Origin: Yunchengibacter salinarum
GTDB taxonomy: Bacteria > Pseudomonadota > Alphaproteobacteria > Sphingomonadales > Kordiimonadaceae
DNA: 64,000 nucleotides
Assembly: GCF_037658235.1 (NCBI RefSeq)
Contig: NZ_JBBJLN010000001.1
Location: forward strand, 248,001 to 312,000
Direction: 5' to 3'
Part shown: positions 41,965 through 52,351 of the stretch, piece after piece
Layout: each line of letters opens with the position of its first letter
Position numbering within the stretch: the first letter of the stretch is position 1
Notes under the pieces: model-generated
Told to the model about the DNA's origin: nothing
Seen by the model: the letters and a program-made list of their open reading frames with translations, nothing else
Database searches by the model: none
Translations under genes and position numbers: made by a program

Positions 41965-44900
41965 CTATTTCTTCTTGAGCTGTTCCTTCAACCCGGCCAG
42001 TGCGGCAAAGGGTGAATCCGGGTCCACCGGCTTGTCCGCAACGGGTTTTCCAGCCGGTTTACGGCCCTTGCCGGACGGCTTTCCGCCCTTGCGCCGGGGC
42101 CCTTTGCCCCCGTCGCCCTTACCGTCATTGTCCTGGCCCTGGGCGCCCTTTCCAGGGCCGCCCCTGTTCTGGCCTTCCCTGTTCTGGCTACCCTTGCCCT
42201 GGCCATCGCCGCGCGCGCCCGGCTTGCCTGCACGGCGGCCCTTGGGCGCCCACTGAAACTGATAGCGATCCACAAGGGCATCATCACCTTCCTGAGGCGT
42301 GATCACGGGCTCCGGCGCACCATCCGGGGCAGCGCCCGGTGCTGGCGCCTCCTCAACGGGCGGGGCCGAGGCTGCATCCGGCCCCGACTCGGCGGCGCCC
42401 GTTTCCGGGCCTTGGGGCTGTACATCCTCCGGGCCGGACGCGGCGGAAGCTGGCGTTTCCGACTCTTGCTTTTCCGGCTTTTCGGTTTTTGGGGCTGGCG
42501 CCGGGGCCGCATCCGTCGCGGCGGCCTGCTGCCCGGCATCCGCCGCCTGTTCGGCCTGATCCGGTGCCTTTCGGGCGGCCTGCTGCTCCGCCAGCGCCGC
42601 CTGGCGCCGCTCCTCGCCGCGGGTGATCTGATAAACACTGTGCTTATAGCCCAGCGCCGCCATCACCTCGGCGAACTCGGCACCGGACAGCCCCACAAGC
42701 CCCATGATTTCCGGGGTTACTTCGAAGCGCGCGCCCTTGGCGCCCAGGGGCCGCACCGCGTCGGCCAGCCGCTCCAGCATGTCCACGCGCACGGCCTTTT
42801 TCCCGGTTACCCGGAAGCCCGCCATTTCATAAAATTCACGCGGCGCGCTTTCATCCACATCCACCCAGACCATGCCGGGGGTGGGCAGATCGGGCAGATC
42901 GTCCCGCTTGCCTTCCATCGCCCACAGCATCAGCCGAAGCTCGGTGGCATGGGGCTTGAGCACAAAAGGCATGTAAACCGTGGTGGCCCCGATGCGCACG
43001 CCGAAGCGGCGCAGGCTTTTGCGGGCATCCTGATCAAGCTGGCGCAGATCGGATGCCACCAGTTCCCGCGGCATCACGCCATAGGCTTCCAGCAGCCGAT
43101 AGGCCACGCCGCGCACCAGCCCGCTGAGCGGCGGGGTGTTTTCCGGCGGGTCCACCTCCCCGTTCAGCTCGCGGGAGAGCTTCAGCAGCGGCTCCAGCTT
43201 TTCCTCGACCCGCTGGTCAAGCCATGTCTGGCAGGTCTGGCGCACGAATTCGGCTTCCTCACCCTCCAGCAGGCTGCCCTGCACCAGGCGGGCGCGGGGT
43301 GCGAACGGGGCGCCAGACTGGGTGATCACCGCCACCGGGGCACCGTCCCACACCAGGCGGGGGGCCGCCAGCCCGTTGGAGAAATCCAGCGTGCTCTTGT
43401 GAATCCCGATATTGGCAAACAGCTTGGCGCGTCGGGTCAGCTCCGCCCTCAGGCCCTTTTCGGCGGCGCCTTTCAGGGTCCTGGCGTCATCCCGCACGCT
43501 GAGCGCGTCGCCTTTGAGGGAAAATCCGTGGAGCGTGCCCATATCCAGGCCCTCCACGCTGACCTTGCCGGTCTCGTCGTCAATACTCACGGCCAGTTCG
43601 CCCCTTTGCCTGAGCGAGCGCATCAGAACCGCACTGCGCCGGTCCACGAAACGCTGGGTCAACTTCTCGTGCAGGGCATCGGACAGCTTGTCCTCAACAC
43701 CCCGCGTCACATGGGCCCAATGGGCCGCGTCCTGAAGCCAGCCTTCACGCTGCGCCACATAGGTCCACAGGCGTATACTGGCAATACGAGTGGCAAGGGT
43801 ATCTATCTCGCCCTCGCAGTTGTCAAGACGCTTCACCTGACCGGCGAACCAGTCATGGCCGATTACCCCCGCATCTCCGGTCAGGGCCAGAAAGATGGTG
43901 CGCAGCTTGGACAGATGATCGCCCATGGAAATCTTGCGGAAATCCGGCACCTGGCACACCTGCCACAACAACTGCACCGCCGCCGGGTCCGAAGCGCGCT
44001 CTGCCACCGCCTCGTCACCGTGAAACGCCTTGAGCACCTGAAGGTCCAGCGCGTCCCGCTGGCGGTGCACGCCCTCCATCACGGCCTTCCGCTCCAACGA
44101 CCGCACCAGTCCGCCGATGGACCGGAAATCGAGACGGCTGTTGCGCCAGACCAGTTTTTTCACCGGCTCGAAGCGGTGCTCTTCGATCTGGGACACCATC
44201 ATCGGGTCCATGCCCTCATCGCCGGTGAGCGTGGAAAAGGTGCCATCCCGCTTGTAGCGCCCGGCCCGGCCCGCCACCTGGGCCGCCTCCGCCGCGCGAA
44301 GCCCGCGATAGGTGCGGCCATCGAACTTGTCCAGACTGCCAAAAGCCACATGGGAAATGTCCATGTTCAGCCCCATGCCGATGGCGTCGGTGGCCACCAG
44401 ATGATCCACTTCGCCGGACTGATACATGGCCACCTGGGCGTTGCGCGTACGCGGGCTGAGCGCGCCCATGACGATCGCCGCCCCGCCCTTCTGGCGGCGC
44501 AGCAGCTCGGCCATGCCGTACACATCCGCCGCGGAAAAGCCCACAACCGCGCTGCGCCGGGGCAGCCGCGACAGCTTCACGGGCCGCACATGGCTGAGCG
44601 TGCTGAAGCGCGGCCGCACCACGATCTCGGCTTCCGGGATCAGCCGCTGGATCAGGGGCCGCATGGTTTCGGCGCCCAGCAGCAGCGTTTCGAACCGGCC
44701 ACGGGCGTTGAGCAGATGATCGGTGAACACATGGCCGCGCTGCGGATCGGCGGCCATCTGCACCTCGTCAAGCGCCACGAAATCCACCGCCCGGTGCCGG
44801 GGCATGGCTTCCGCCGTGCACAGGAAATAGCGCGCGCCTTCGGGCAGGATGCGTTCCTCCCCCGTGATCAGCGCCACCTGATGGGTGCCCTTGACCGCCA

Positions 44901-45048
44901 CCACGCGGTCATAGACCTCCCGCGCCAGAAGCCGCAGCGGAAAGCCCATCATACCGCTGGCATAGGCCAGCATCCGTTCCACGGCATAATGGGTCTTGCC
45001 CGTATTGGTGGGGCCAAGCACCGCCTTGATAATCTGGGAATGGCGCAT
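41965..45048 (-). CDS. SUV3-like DExH helicase with a long disordered tail
   Basis: The protein (1027 residues from this start) is a superfamily 2 helicase. The P-loop VLGPTNTGKTHYAVERML lies almost at the N-terminus and is followed by DEVQMAADPQRG. The second RecA domain has HLVATDAIGMGLNMDISHVA and AGRAGRY. This is the layout of mitochondrial SUV3-type RNA helicases and their alphaproteobacterial relatives. The last 200 or so residues are Ala/Pro/Glu-rich, then Gly/Lys/Arg-rich with RGG-like runs (GKGSQNREGQNRGGPGKG), likely RNA-binding. I start at ATG 45048 by analogy; ATGs at 45072 and 45084 are possible, and none has a clear SD. It heads the S4-fdxA-carD block. Confidence 0.9.
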   Translation of the reverse strand: MRHSQIIKAVLGPTNTGKTHYAVERMLAYASGMMGFPLRLLAREVYDRVVAVKGTHQVALITGEERILPEGARYFLCTAEAMPRHRAVDFVALDEVQMAADPQRGHVFTDHLLNARGRFETLLLGAETMRPLIQRLIPEAEIVVRPRFSTLSHVRPVKLSRLPRRSAVVGFSAADVYGMAELLRRQKGGAAIVMGALSPRTRNAQVAMYQSGEVDHLVATDAIGMGLNMDISHVAFGSLDKFDGRTYRGLRAAEAAQVAGRAGRYKRDGTFSTLTGDEGMDPMMVSQIEEHRFEPVKKLVWRNSRLDFRSIGGLVRSLERKAVMEGVHRQRDALDLQVLKAFHGDEAVAERASDPAAVQLLWQVCQVPDFRKISMGDHLSKLRTIFLALTGDAGVIGHDWFAGQVKRLDNCEGEIDTLATRIASIRLWTYVAQREGWLQDAAHWAHVTRGVEDKLSDALHEKLTQRFVDRRSAVLMRSLRQRGELAVSIDDETGKVSVEGLDMGTLHGFSLKGDALSVRDDARTLKGAAEKGLRAELTRRAKLFANIGIHKSTLDFSNGLAAPRLVWDGAPVAVITQSGAPFAPRARLVQGSLLEGEEAEFVRQTCQTWLDQRVEEKLEPLLKLSRELNGEVDPPENTPPLSGLVRGVAYRLLEAYGVMPRELVASDLRQLDQDARKSLRRFGVRIGATTVYMPFVLKPHATELRLMLWAMEGKRDDLPDLPTPGMVWVDVDESAPREFYEMAGFRVTGKKAVRVDMLERLADAVRPLGAKGARFEVTPEIMGLVGLSGAEFAEVMAALGYKHSVYQITRGEERRQAALAEQQAARKAPDQAEQAADAGQQAAATDAAPAPAPKTEKPEKQESETPASAASGPEDVQPQGPETGAAESGPDAASAPPVEEAPAPGAAPDGAPEPVITPQEGDDALVDRYQFQWAPKGRRAGKPGARGDGQGKGSQNREGQNRGGPGKGAQGQDNDGKGDGGKGPRRKGGKPSGKGRKPAGKPVADKPVDPDSPFAALAGLKEQLKKK

Positions 45049-45231
45049 GAAGGAAACAGCCCTTTGGGGCATGAGAGGTGACATACAATAAAGGCACGGC
45101 CACGAACCGGTGATATGAACACACCATTCCGCGGCGATGCTTTGCAAACGCGATCGCTTTTCCTAAAGTCTAGGCTGTCGCTTCAAAGTTCAACCCTTAA
45201 GACCCGGCGCCGTCCGGCAGAAAGGCCGCCC

Positions 45232-46989
45232 ATGTCTTCTTCCTCCCGCCTGTCTCCCCGTCTGTCACGACGTGACACCCTGAAGGCACTGGGCGCCGGC
45301 GCGGCGCTTGCCGGGGGCGGTGCCCTGGCTGGCCGGGCCACCGCCGAAGATGCACCGCTCGATGGCGCGCGGGAATGCCTGCCCTTTGCGGAGCGCCTGG
45401 CGGGCATGGACTATACCACCAGCGAACGCGCCCAGATGATCGATCAGCTTGATGACATGGTGGAAGGCATCCGCGCCCGCCGGGCCGCCTATCAGCCGGA
45501 CAATGACGCCGCCCCGGCGCGGGTTTTCGATCCCCGCCTGCGCGGCCACGCCCTGCCCGACCAGCCGGACGGCGTGCGCCTTGCCGCCACGCCCGGCCCC
45601 CTGCCGGATGATCCGGCGGACATCGCCTTTGCCCCGGTTCATGCCCTGAGCCACTGGATTCACAGCGGCGTGCTGACCAGCGTGGACCTGACCCGGCTTT
45701 ATCTGGACCGGATCGACCGGCTGGCGGGCAAGCTGCAATGCTTCGCCCGGCTGACCCGCGAACGCGCGCTCGAAACCGCCACTGAGCGGGACCGGGAACT
45801 GGCCGCGGGCCGGGACCGGGGGCCGCTGCACGGTATTCCTTACGGCCTGAAGGATCTGGCGGATACCGCCGGTATCGGCACAAGCTGGGGCGCCACACCC
45901 TATCGGGACCGAGTGCCCGATGAAGACGCCGCCATCGTGAAGCGGCTGGACGCCGCGGGCGCAGTGATGCTGGGCAAGACCACGCTGGGCGCGCTGGCTT
46001 ATGGCGATCTGTGGCATGACGGGCTGACCCGCAACCCCTGGGCACCGGAGGAAGGCTCCAGCGGCTCTTCCGCCGGATCGGCGGCGGCCACGGCGGCGGG
46101 CCTTGTGGCCTTTGGCATCGGCACGGAAACCATGGGCTCCATCGTTTCGCCCACAACCCGCTGCGGCGCGGTGGGCCTGAAGCCCAGCTTCGGACGGGTG
46201 CCGCGCACCGGCACCATGGCGCTGTGCTGGTCACTGGACAAGATCGGCCCCATCACCCGCGCGGTCGAGGACACGGCGCTGGTGCTGGCCGCGCTCAATG
46301 GCATGGACGCGGGCGACCCCGGCAGTCTGGACCACCCCTTCGGCTATGACGGCACGAGCGATGCGCCGCTGCGGGTGGGCTTCCATCCCGACTGGTTCAA
46401 GGATGCCACCGACAGCGACCGGGCGGCCCTCGCCGCGCTGGAAAACAACCCGGCCATCAGCCTGCACCAGGTGACATTGCCGGACCTGCCGGTGGAGACC
46501 CTGTTCACCATACTGGAAGTGGAAGCCGCCGCCGCCTTTGAAGACCTGACCCTCAGCGATCAGGACGATTTGTTGCGCTGGCAGGAAAAGCGGGCCTGGC
46601 CCAACAGCTTCCGGCTGGCCCATTTCCACAAGGCGGTGGAACTGATGCAGCTCGATCGGATGCGGCGCCGCCTGATGACCGGCATGGCGCAGGTGATGAG
46701 CGGGGTGGATGTGCTCATCTCCCCCAATTTTGCCGCCAATCTGCTGGTCATATCCAATTTTGTCGGCACCCCCAGCCTGACCCTGCCGGTGGGTTTCGAA
46801 TCGCGGCCCCTCAATGCGTTGACCGGTCAGGGCGAGGCACAGGAAGACGGCAAGCAACCAGAGAAGAGATTGCCCCACACCCTGACCCTGTGGGGCGGCG
46901 TGATGGGGGAAAACGCGCTTCTTCGGGCCAGCCTGGCGGTGGAGCGGGCCACCGGGCTGAAGGGCGCGCGGCCATCGGGCTTTGGTTGA
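45232..46989 (+). CDS. Amidase family enzyme with a Tat signal
   Basis: The 585-residue protein has a twin-arginine signal (LSRRDTLKALGAGAALAGGG, cleavage after GRATA), so it works in the periplasm. The amidase-signature Ser-cisSer-Lys triad is visible: Lys in GIPYGLKDLADT, the Gly/Ser-rich EEGSSGSSAGSAAATAAG, and the nucleophilic-serine region TETMGSIVSPTTRCGAVGLK. Substrates of this family vary (amides, aryl amides, Asn/Gln derivatives) and cannot be read off. AAAGG lies six nt before ATG 45232. It is divergent from the helicase and is followed 98 nt later by the TonB-like gene. Confidence 0.9.
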   Translation: MSSSSRLSPRLSRRDTLKALGAGAALAGGGALAGRATAEDAPLDGARECLPFAERLAGMDYTTSERAQMIDQLDDMVEGIRARRAAYQPDNDAAPARVFDPRLRGHALPDQPDGVRLAATPGPLPDDPADIAFAPVHALSHWIHSGVLTSVDLTRLYLDRIDRLAGKLQCFARLTRERALETATERDRELAAGRDRGPLHGIPYGLKDLADTAGIGTSWGATPYRDRVPDEDAAIVKRLDAAGAVMLGKTTLGALAYGDLWHDGLTRNPWAPEEGSSGSSAGSAAATAAGLVAFGIGTETMGSIVSPTTRCGAVGLKPSFGRVPRTGTMALCWSLDKIGPITRAVEDTALVLAALNGMDAGDPGSLDHPFGYDGTSDAPLRVGFHPDWFKDATDSDRAALAALENNPAISLHQVTLPDLPVETLFTILEVEAAAAFEDLTLSDQDDLLRWQEKRAWPNSFRLAHFHKAVELMQLDRMRRRLMTGMAQVMSGVDVLISPNFAANLLVISNFVGTPSLTLPVGFESRPLNALTGQGEAQEDGKQPEKRLPHTLTLWGGVMGENALLRASLAVERATGLKGARPSGFG

Positions 46990-47087
46990 GGGGCGCTCCC
47001 GGATCACTCAATTGTGAGGCCAGAATTCATAATTAACCCTGTATATTCACTGTGCGGTGCAGCAAAATCAGGAGAGGATTTTACCCC

Positions 47088-47498
47088 ATGCTGCGACTGC
47101 TTTCCGGTGCTGTGACCGCCACATTGATCGCCATACTGAGCGCCACCGCCAGCCTTGGAGCGGAGCGAATCGGCCCGCTGACCCCGGTGGGGTCGCCGGG
47201 GGTGGACCTGTCGGCCTGGGAAACTTCGGTGAATGGCAAGCTGGAAGATGCCTATTTCTATCCCCGCTCGGCCATGATGAACGGGGAACAGGGCAGCGGC
47301 GCCTTGCAGATCACCATGGAAAAGGGCGGCAAGGTGGTCCATGTGGCCATCGCCGAAAAACCCGGCAGCGCGGTTCTGGACCAGGCACTGAACCGGATGC
47401 AGGCCAAGATCAATGGCACCAGCCTGCCCGGTCTGCCCGGCGGATTCGCCCAGTCCCACTTCACCTTCATGGCCAAGATCAACTGGCTGGTGGACTGA
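47088..47498 (+). CDS. Secreted stand-alone TonB C-terminal-like domain
   Basis: The 136-residue protein has a signal peptide (LIAILSATASLGA). A single domain follows whose order of elements matches the TonB C-terminal domain: AYFYPRSAMMNGEQGSGALQ, then IAEKPGSAVLDQALNRM, then LPGGFAQSHFTFMAKINW. Unlike real TonB it has no cytoplasmic N-terminus, no Pro-rich spacer, and a cleavable signal, so it cannot couple to ExbB/ExbD directly. It could bind TonB boxes in the periplasm or be an unrelated protein of this fold. The start at 47088 has GAGGA upstream. Confidence 0.6.
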   Translation: MLRLLSGAVTATLIAILSATASLGAERIGPLTPVGSPGVDLSAWETSVNGKLEDAYFYPRSAMMNGEQGSGALQITMEKGGKVVHVAIAEKPGSAVLDQALNRMQAKINGTSLPGLPGGFAQSHFTFMAKINWLVD

Positions 47499-47535
47499 TC
47501 GCGCCGACAAACGGGGCACGGATCGGCAGTAAAAC

Positions 47536-47578
47536 AGGCCGGATCATGCCCCTTTCCGGCCTTTCCTGGCCCTTTTTC
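47536..47578 (+). terminator. Possible terminator after the TonB-like gene
   Basis: AGGCCGG (47536-47542) pairs with CCGGCCT (47556-47562) around a 13-nt loop. TTTCC and then CTTTTTC follow, so the U-tract is interrupted. It lies 38 nt past the stop. Confidence 0.4.
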
Positions 47579-47704
47579 TTGACCGCGGCGCGCCTATGGG
47601 ATAGGCACCCGCCTGCGTCCGCCTGCTTGTATGGCGGGCGCCCAAGCTGATCATAAAGATTCCGCGCCCGATACGGGGCGTGCAGAAAAAGAAGGATAAC
47701 GATC

Positions 47705-47992
47705 ATGTCGCGTGTATGCGAATTGACCGGAAAGCGTGTGATGACGGGCAACAATGTCTCCCACGCCCACAACAAGACCCGCCGCCGGTTCCTGCCGAAC
47801 CTGACCAAGGCGACCCTGATGTCGGATGTGCTGAAGCGCTCCGTCACCTTTCGGATTTCCACCCACGCCCTGCGCTCCGTCGAGCACAAGGCCGGGCTGG
47901 ACAATTTCCTGCTGGCCGCACGCGACTCCGATCTGAGCCCCAAGGCGGTCAAGCTGAAAAAAGAGATCAAAAAGGCCACAGCAGCCGCCTGA
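47705..47992 (+). CDS. rpmB: 50S ribosomal protein L28
   Basis: The 95-residue basic protein begins [20 protein letters not shown] and has the L28 core [20 protein letters not shown]. An alphaproteobacterial-type helical C-terminal extension, rich in Lys and Ala, follows ([18 protein letters not shown]). It lacks the Zn-binding CxxC pairs of the C+ form apart from one N-terminal Cys. AAGGA lies upstream of the ATG, and a strong terminator follows. Confidence 0.97.
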   Translation: MSRVCELTGKRVMTGNNVSHAHNKTRRRFLPNLTKATLMSDVLKRSVTFRISTHALRSVEHKAGLDNFLLAARDSDLSPKAVKLKKEIKKATAAA

Positions 47993-48048
47993 GCGGCGCC
48001 GTTCCCCACAATGGGAACCATATCGGTCTGCAATCGATCAGGAAATGA

Positions 48049-48073
48049 GCCGTCGGGGCCCCGGCGGCTTTTT
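48049..48073 (+). terminator. Rho-independent terminator of rpmB
   Basis: GCCGTCGGGG (48049-48058) pairs with CCCCGGCGGC (48059-48068), allowing one T-G pair and opening the centre as loop. Five T follow. A separate hairpin GTTCCC-N6-GGGAAC at 48001-48018 lies between the gene and this terminator. Confidence 0.8.
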
Positions 48074-48122
48074 CCGTGTCCGGCCACGGGCACGGCTCGC
48101 CCCAAGTGGGCACCGACGGCGC

Positions 48123-49193
48123 TCAGTCGCCCTGATCGCCCCCGGTCGCACCGCCTTCATCCAGCCGATAGATCAGCAGCAGGGTACGCTGGAAGGCGTT
48201 GAAATTGTCGTCGGACAACAGCGCCACGCGCAGCGGCCCGCCCTTTTCAAGGGGCGGCAACAGGGCCAGTCCCTCCATATTATCCACCGACATGGGCGGC
48301 GCCAGGGTGGCAAGCACGCGGCCCTTGAGCCGTGCCCCCGCCTTGATGCTGTCCCCCGCCAGCCGAAGCAGCTTGGCGGATACACCATCCACCGGGGAGA
48401 AATGCCGCAGCAGCACCAGAACATCCCCATCCGGCAGGGTGGCGGCTGAGGTGGGCACATAGTTCTGCGGCGGCTCGAAACCCAGCGTGGCGGCGCGGGG
48501 CGGATCAGCCGGGCGATCCCGCTGCACCAGCCATGCCTTCAGGGCACCGGATACATCCCGCCCCCGTTCACTGAATACCAGCAGGCGCCCGCCGGACAGC
48601 ATGGTCATGGCCTCGGCGCCGCCATTGGGCGCGATACCGGTCCAGTCGATCGCCTGGCCAGCCGGGGCGGGCCAGCGCCAGCCACCGGGGGCGGCCACGA
48701 AACGGATGGTATGGTCCTGCTCCACCCCCACAAGCCAGCCAAGCGGCACCCGGACCAGGCTTTCCATATCGAAGCGGCGTTTCCTGTTCGGCGCATCCGC
48801 GGGCGCGGCGGGTATCAGCCGCACATCGCTGAACGGCTGCTGCCGGGTCGGATGGAAGGCGGCGGTCAGCCAGCTTCCCGAATCACCCACGGCGGTCAGG
48901 CGCCCGCCGCTGATCCGCACATCGGACCAGCCGCCGAAATCCTCGTGGTCGCTGGTCAAGGCCCAACCGCGTTCATAGACCAGCGCGCCGGTGCGGCCAG
49001 TTTCCGCATCAACAGTCTTTGCATCTTCGGCGAACGGAACGGGCTCCGCCTGAAGATTGATGGCCACCGGGTCCATGGCCCGGCCCTCAGCGGGCGCCGA
49101 TGAATCCTGCCGCGACATCCCCGCGGCATAAACCGGGCCGACCAATAGAAGCATGACCGCAATGGCGGCGTTCAGGCGGGTGAAAACAATCAT
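48123..49193 (-). CDS. Esterase-like activity of phytase family protein
   Basis: The 356-residue protein has a signal peptide (IAVMLLLVGPVYAAG) and a beta-propeller-like body with SGGRLTAVGDSGSWLTAAFH, RRFDMESLVRVP, NGGAEAMTMLSGGRLLVFSE and SVDNMEGLALLP. These match the phytase-like 'esterase-like activity' domain family of periplasmic proteins. The conserved D-x-E/N-x-E-G/A motifs probably bind calcium. The true substrate is uncertain. It starts 16 nt after cobT, so it is likely transcribed with cobS-cobT. The SD GGAGG is four nt before the ATG. Confidence 0.82.
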   Translation of the reverse strand: MIVFTRLNAAIAVMLLLVGPVYAAGMSRQDSSAPAEGRAMDPVAINLQAEPVPFAEDAKTVDAETGRTGALVYERGWALTSDHEDFGGWSDVRISGGRLTAVGDSGSWLTAAFHPTRQQPFSDVRLIPAAPADAPNRKRRFDMESLVRVPLGWLVGVEQDHTIRFVAAPGGWRWPAPAGQAIDWTGIAPNGGAEAMTMLSGGRLLVFSERGRDVSGALKAWLVQRDRPADPPRAATLGFEPPQNYVPTSAATLPDGDVLVLLRHFSPVDGVSAKLLRLAGDSIKAGARLKGRVLATLAPPMSVDNMEGLALLPPLEKGGPLRVALLSDDNFNAFQRTLLLIYRLDEGGATGGDQGD

Positions 49194-49209
49194 CTTTCCT
49201 CCGGCGGGT

Positions 49210-51087
49210 TCAGCGGCGCACCCCGGCGGGGGTGGGCAGCTCTTCCTCGAACAGGGCGGCCAATTGGTCGGTCATGGCGCCGCCCAGTTGCTCCGCGTCC
49301 AGCAGGGTCACGGCCTTCTGATAATAGCGGGTTACATCATGACCAATGCCAATGGCCAGCAATTCCACCGGGGAGCGGCGCTCGATCCAGGTGATCACCT
49401 CCCGCAAATGGGTTTCCAGATAGGTGCCGCTGTTCACCGACAGGGTGCTGTCATCCACCGGCGCGCCGTCCGAAATCACCATCATGATGCGGCGCTCCTC
49501 AGGCCGGTGAATCAGCCTTTGATGCGCCCACAAAAGGGCTTCCCCGTCGATATTCTCCTTCAGCAGCCCTTCGCGCATCATCAGGCCCAGATTGCGCCGC
49601 GCCCGGCGCCAGGGGGTGTCGGCGGTCTTGTAGATGATGTGCCTGAGATCGTTCAGTCGGCCCGGCTTGCGCGGGCGCCCCGCCTCCAGCCAGGTTTCAC
49701 GGCTCTGGCCGCCTTTCCACGCGCGGGTGGTGAAGCCCAGTATCTCCACCTTTACGCCGCAGCGTTCCAGCGTGCGGGCCAGGATATCGGCGGAAATGGC
49801 GGCAATGGAAATGGGCCGCCCGCGCATGGAGCCGGAATTGTCCAGCAGCAGCGTGACCACCGTGTCCTTGAAGCGGGTATCGCTTTCCTGCTTGTAGCTG
49901 AGCGGCTGACCCGGCGAGGTGATGACCCGCGCCAGACGGCCCGCATCCAGCAGCCCTTCTTCCAGATCGAATTGCCAGTGGCGCTGCTGCTGGGCCAGAA
50001 GGCGGCGTTGCAGCCGGTTCGCCAGACGCGACACCGCATTGGTCAGGTGGGACATCTGCTGGTCCAGATACCGGCGCAAGCGGTCCAGCTCCTCGCCCTC
50101 GCACAGATCCTCGGCCCGGATGAACTCGTCGAACCGATCGGTGAACACCGTGTAGCGACTCTGGCTTTCAAGCTGATCCAGCGGACGATTGGGCCGCCAC
50201 GGAGTTTCCCCCTCACGCACGCCCTCCCCGGCCTCGGCCTCCGTATCGTCGGATTCCAGCGCCGCTTCCATGCCCTCATCATCGTCCGTGTCGCTCTCGC
50301 CTTCCTCGGACGAATCGCCGGTATCTCCCGATTCGGCCTGTCCCCCTTCGTCGCCGCCCTCATCCGGGTCACCGCCCGCGTCGCCCTCGTCGCCGTTCTC
50401 GTCCGGGTCCGGCGCATCATCTGGCCGCTCTTCCCCACTGTCAGAGCCGAAGAGTTCCGCGATCAGGGAGCGCAGCACCACCGCGCTGGCGCGCTGGTCC
50501 GTCAAGGTGTCGCCCAACTGGTCGAGAAAACGCCCCACCGTTTCCTCAAGCGACTGGCGGCGTTCGGCAAGGGCGGCTTCCGCCACAGCGGGCGGAGCGG
50601 CGCCGGTGAGCTTTTCCCGCGCCATCAGGCCCAGCACCTCGGCCAACTGCTCGTCGGACCCGGCATCCACGGCGCCGGCCAGATTGCCTTCCCGCGCGCG
50701 CTTGTCCGCCAGCCGGTCCAGATTGCCACGCATCCCCTTCATGCGGCGGGCGCCGATGGCCTCCACACGGGCCTGTTCCAGGGCATTGAACACGGCACGG
50801 GATTGCGGCCCTTCCGGCGCCAGCTTGCGGTGCAGGCCCTTGTCGTGAAACCGGCGCTCCAGCGCCAGCGAATCCGCCAGCCCGCGCAGTTCCGCCAGCG
50901 CCCCTTCGTCCATCTGGCCGGGTGGATGGGGCAGGCGCGCTTCATCCATCGACAGGCCGGGCCGGTCACTGGTGAACCGCACGGCAAGCGACCCGTCTTC
51001 CGCCACCGCGCGGGTGGTGGCGGAGACGGCGCGTTCCAGCGCCTCTCTCAATCGCGTGCGATCCGCTTTTGGCCCGGTCCCGGTCAT
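49210..51087 (-). CDS. cobT: Aerobic cobaltochelatase subunit CobT
   Basis: The 625-residue CobT works with the AAA+ protein CobS and with CobN to insert cobalt into hydrogenobyrinate a,c-diamide in oxygen-dependent B12 synthesis. It has an N-terminal helical region, a very acidic central linker of about 100 residues (Asp/Glu/Gly runs), and a C-terminal von Willebrand A domain with the MIDAS motif [29 protein letters not shown] and a VWA-typical end follow. Ten nt separate it from cobS upstream. CobN is not in the window. Confidence 0.95.
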   Translation of the reverse strand: MTGTGPKADRTRLREALERAVSATTRAVAEDGSLAVRFTSDRPGLSMDEARLPHPPGQMDEGALAELRGLADSLALERRFHDKGLHRKLAPEGPQSRAVFNALEQARVEAIGARRMKGMRGNLDRLADKRAREGNLAGAVDAGSDEQLAEVLGLMAREKLTGAAPPAVAEAALAERRQSLEETVGRFLDQLGDTLTDQRASAVVLRSLIAELFGSDSGEERPDDAPDPDENGDEGDAGGDPDEGGDEGGQAESGDTGDSSEEGESDTDDDEGMEAALESDDTEAEAGEGVREGETPWRPNRPLDQLESQSRYTVFTDRFDEFIRAEDLCEGEELDRLRRYLDQQMSHLTNAVSRLANRLQRRLLAQQQRHWQFDLEEGLLDAGRLARVITSPGQPLSYKQESDTRFKDTVVTLLLDNSGSMRGRPISIAAISADILARTLERCGVKVEILGFTTRAWKGGQSRETWLEAGRPRKPGRLNDLRHIIYKTADTPWRRARRNLGLMMREGLLKENIDGEALLWAHQRLIHRPEERRIMMVISDGAPVDDSTLSVNSGTYLETHLREVITWIERRSPVELLAIGIGHDVTRYYQKAVTLLDAEQLGGAMTDQLAALFEEELPTPAGVRR

Positions 51088-51097
51088 CGCTGCTGCG

Positions 51098-52102
51098 TCA
51101 CCGACCGGCGATCAGCGCGGACCCGGCACTTTCCGGCAGATCCCTGCCGAAACACCGCTGATAATATTCCGCCACGATGCCGCGTTCCGCCTCGTCGCAC
51201 TTGTTCAGGAAGGTCAGCCGGAAGGCAAAGCCCACATCGCCCAGAATACGGGTGTTTTCCGCCCAGCTCAGCACGGTGCGCGGGCTCATCACCGTGGAAA
51301 TATCCCCCTGAACAAAGCCTGTGCGGGTCAGGTCCGCCACACGCACCATGGCCGAAATCTGCTCCCGCCCCTCCTGGGTGTCAAAGCCGGTTTCCTTGGC
51401 CAGCACGATGCCGGTTTCCACATCGTGATCCAGATAATTCAGCGTGGCAACGATGTTCCAGCGGTCCATCTGGCCCTGATTGATCTGCTGGGTGCCGTGA
51501 TACAGCCCCGTGGTGTCGCCGAGCCCCACCGTATTGGCGGTGGCGAACAGGCGAAAAGCCGGGTGCGGATGGATAACCTGATTCTGGTCCAGCAGGGTCA
51601 GCTTGCCCTCCACCTCAAGAATGCGCTGGATCACGAACATCACGTCGGGCCGGCCCGCATCATATTCGTCAAACACGATGGCGCAGGGGTTTTGCAGCGC
51701 CCAGGGCAGGATGCCGGGGCGGAATTCGGTCACCTGCTTGCCGTCCCGGACCACGATGGCGTCCTTGCCCACCAGATCGATGCGGCTGATATGGCTGTCC
51801 AGATTGACGCGCACACAGGGCCAGTTCAGCCGGGCGGCCACCTGTTCGATATGGGTGGATTTGCCGGTGCCGTGATAGCCCTGTATCATCACCCGCCGGT
51901 TATGGGCGAAACCGGCCAGAATGGCGAGCGTGGTCTCCGGGTCGAACACATAGGTGTCGTCCCGCTCCGGCACATGGTCGCTCGGCTGGGAGAAGGCCGG
52001 AACGGTCATGTCCACATCAATGCCAAAGGTCTCGCGCACGGGAAGGTCCGTGTCGGGAAGGTCCGTCTGCTGCTGGGAATGTTCGGCGAAAGCCGCGGTC
52101 AT
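51098..52102 (-). CDS. cobS: Aerobic cobaltochelatase subunit CobS
   Basis: The 334-residue AAA+ ATPase has the Walker A loop [20 protein letters not shown] near residue 75, Walker [14 protein letters not shown], and sensor segments [20 protein letters not shown]. It powers the chelatase together with CobT. I start at ATG 52102 (MTAAFAEHS), with GAGGA six nt upstream; the frame is open for 12 more codons. Divergent from bolA across a 249-bp gap. Confidence 0.95.
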   Translation of the reverse strand: MTAAFAEHSQQQTDLPDTDLPVRETFGIDVDMTVPAFSQPSDHVPERDDTYVFDPETTLAILAGFAHNRRVMIQGYHGTGKSTHIEQVAARLNWPCVRVNLDSHISRIDLVGKDAIVVRDGKQVTEFRPGILPWALQNPCAIVFDEYDAGRPDVMFVIQRILEVEGKLTLLDQNQVIHPHPAFRLFATANTVGLGDTTGLYHGTQQINQGQMDRWNIVATLNYLDHDVETGIVLAKETGFDTQEGREQISAMVRVADLTRTGFVQGDISTVMSPRTVLSWAENTRILGDVGFAFRLTFLNKCDEAERGIVAEYYQRCFGRDLPESAGSALIAGR

Positions 52103-52351
52103 GCCTGTTCCTCTTGTCCGGGCCCGCGGCGAATCCATATCCGGTACCGCGGGCGGAATTTACCCTTGCCGGGGCCATCCGGGCGGCCCACAGTCGCCGT
52201 GATTGTTGGGGCGAGACCGGGGCGGGTCAATAGGCTGCACGGCAATTGCCGCCAGAAAACACCGCCAAGGGCCGAAAACCGGGGACAACCCCCGGCCACT
52301 TGAAAGATTATCGCCAAGATCGCCAAAAGAACATCGCAGGGAGACGCATCC

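Noticed and set aside
47536..47704. A possible ribosomal-protein leader regulating rpmB
   Set aside because: Only short GC hairpins are visible, and I know of no matching L28 leader motif.
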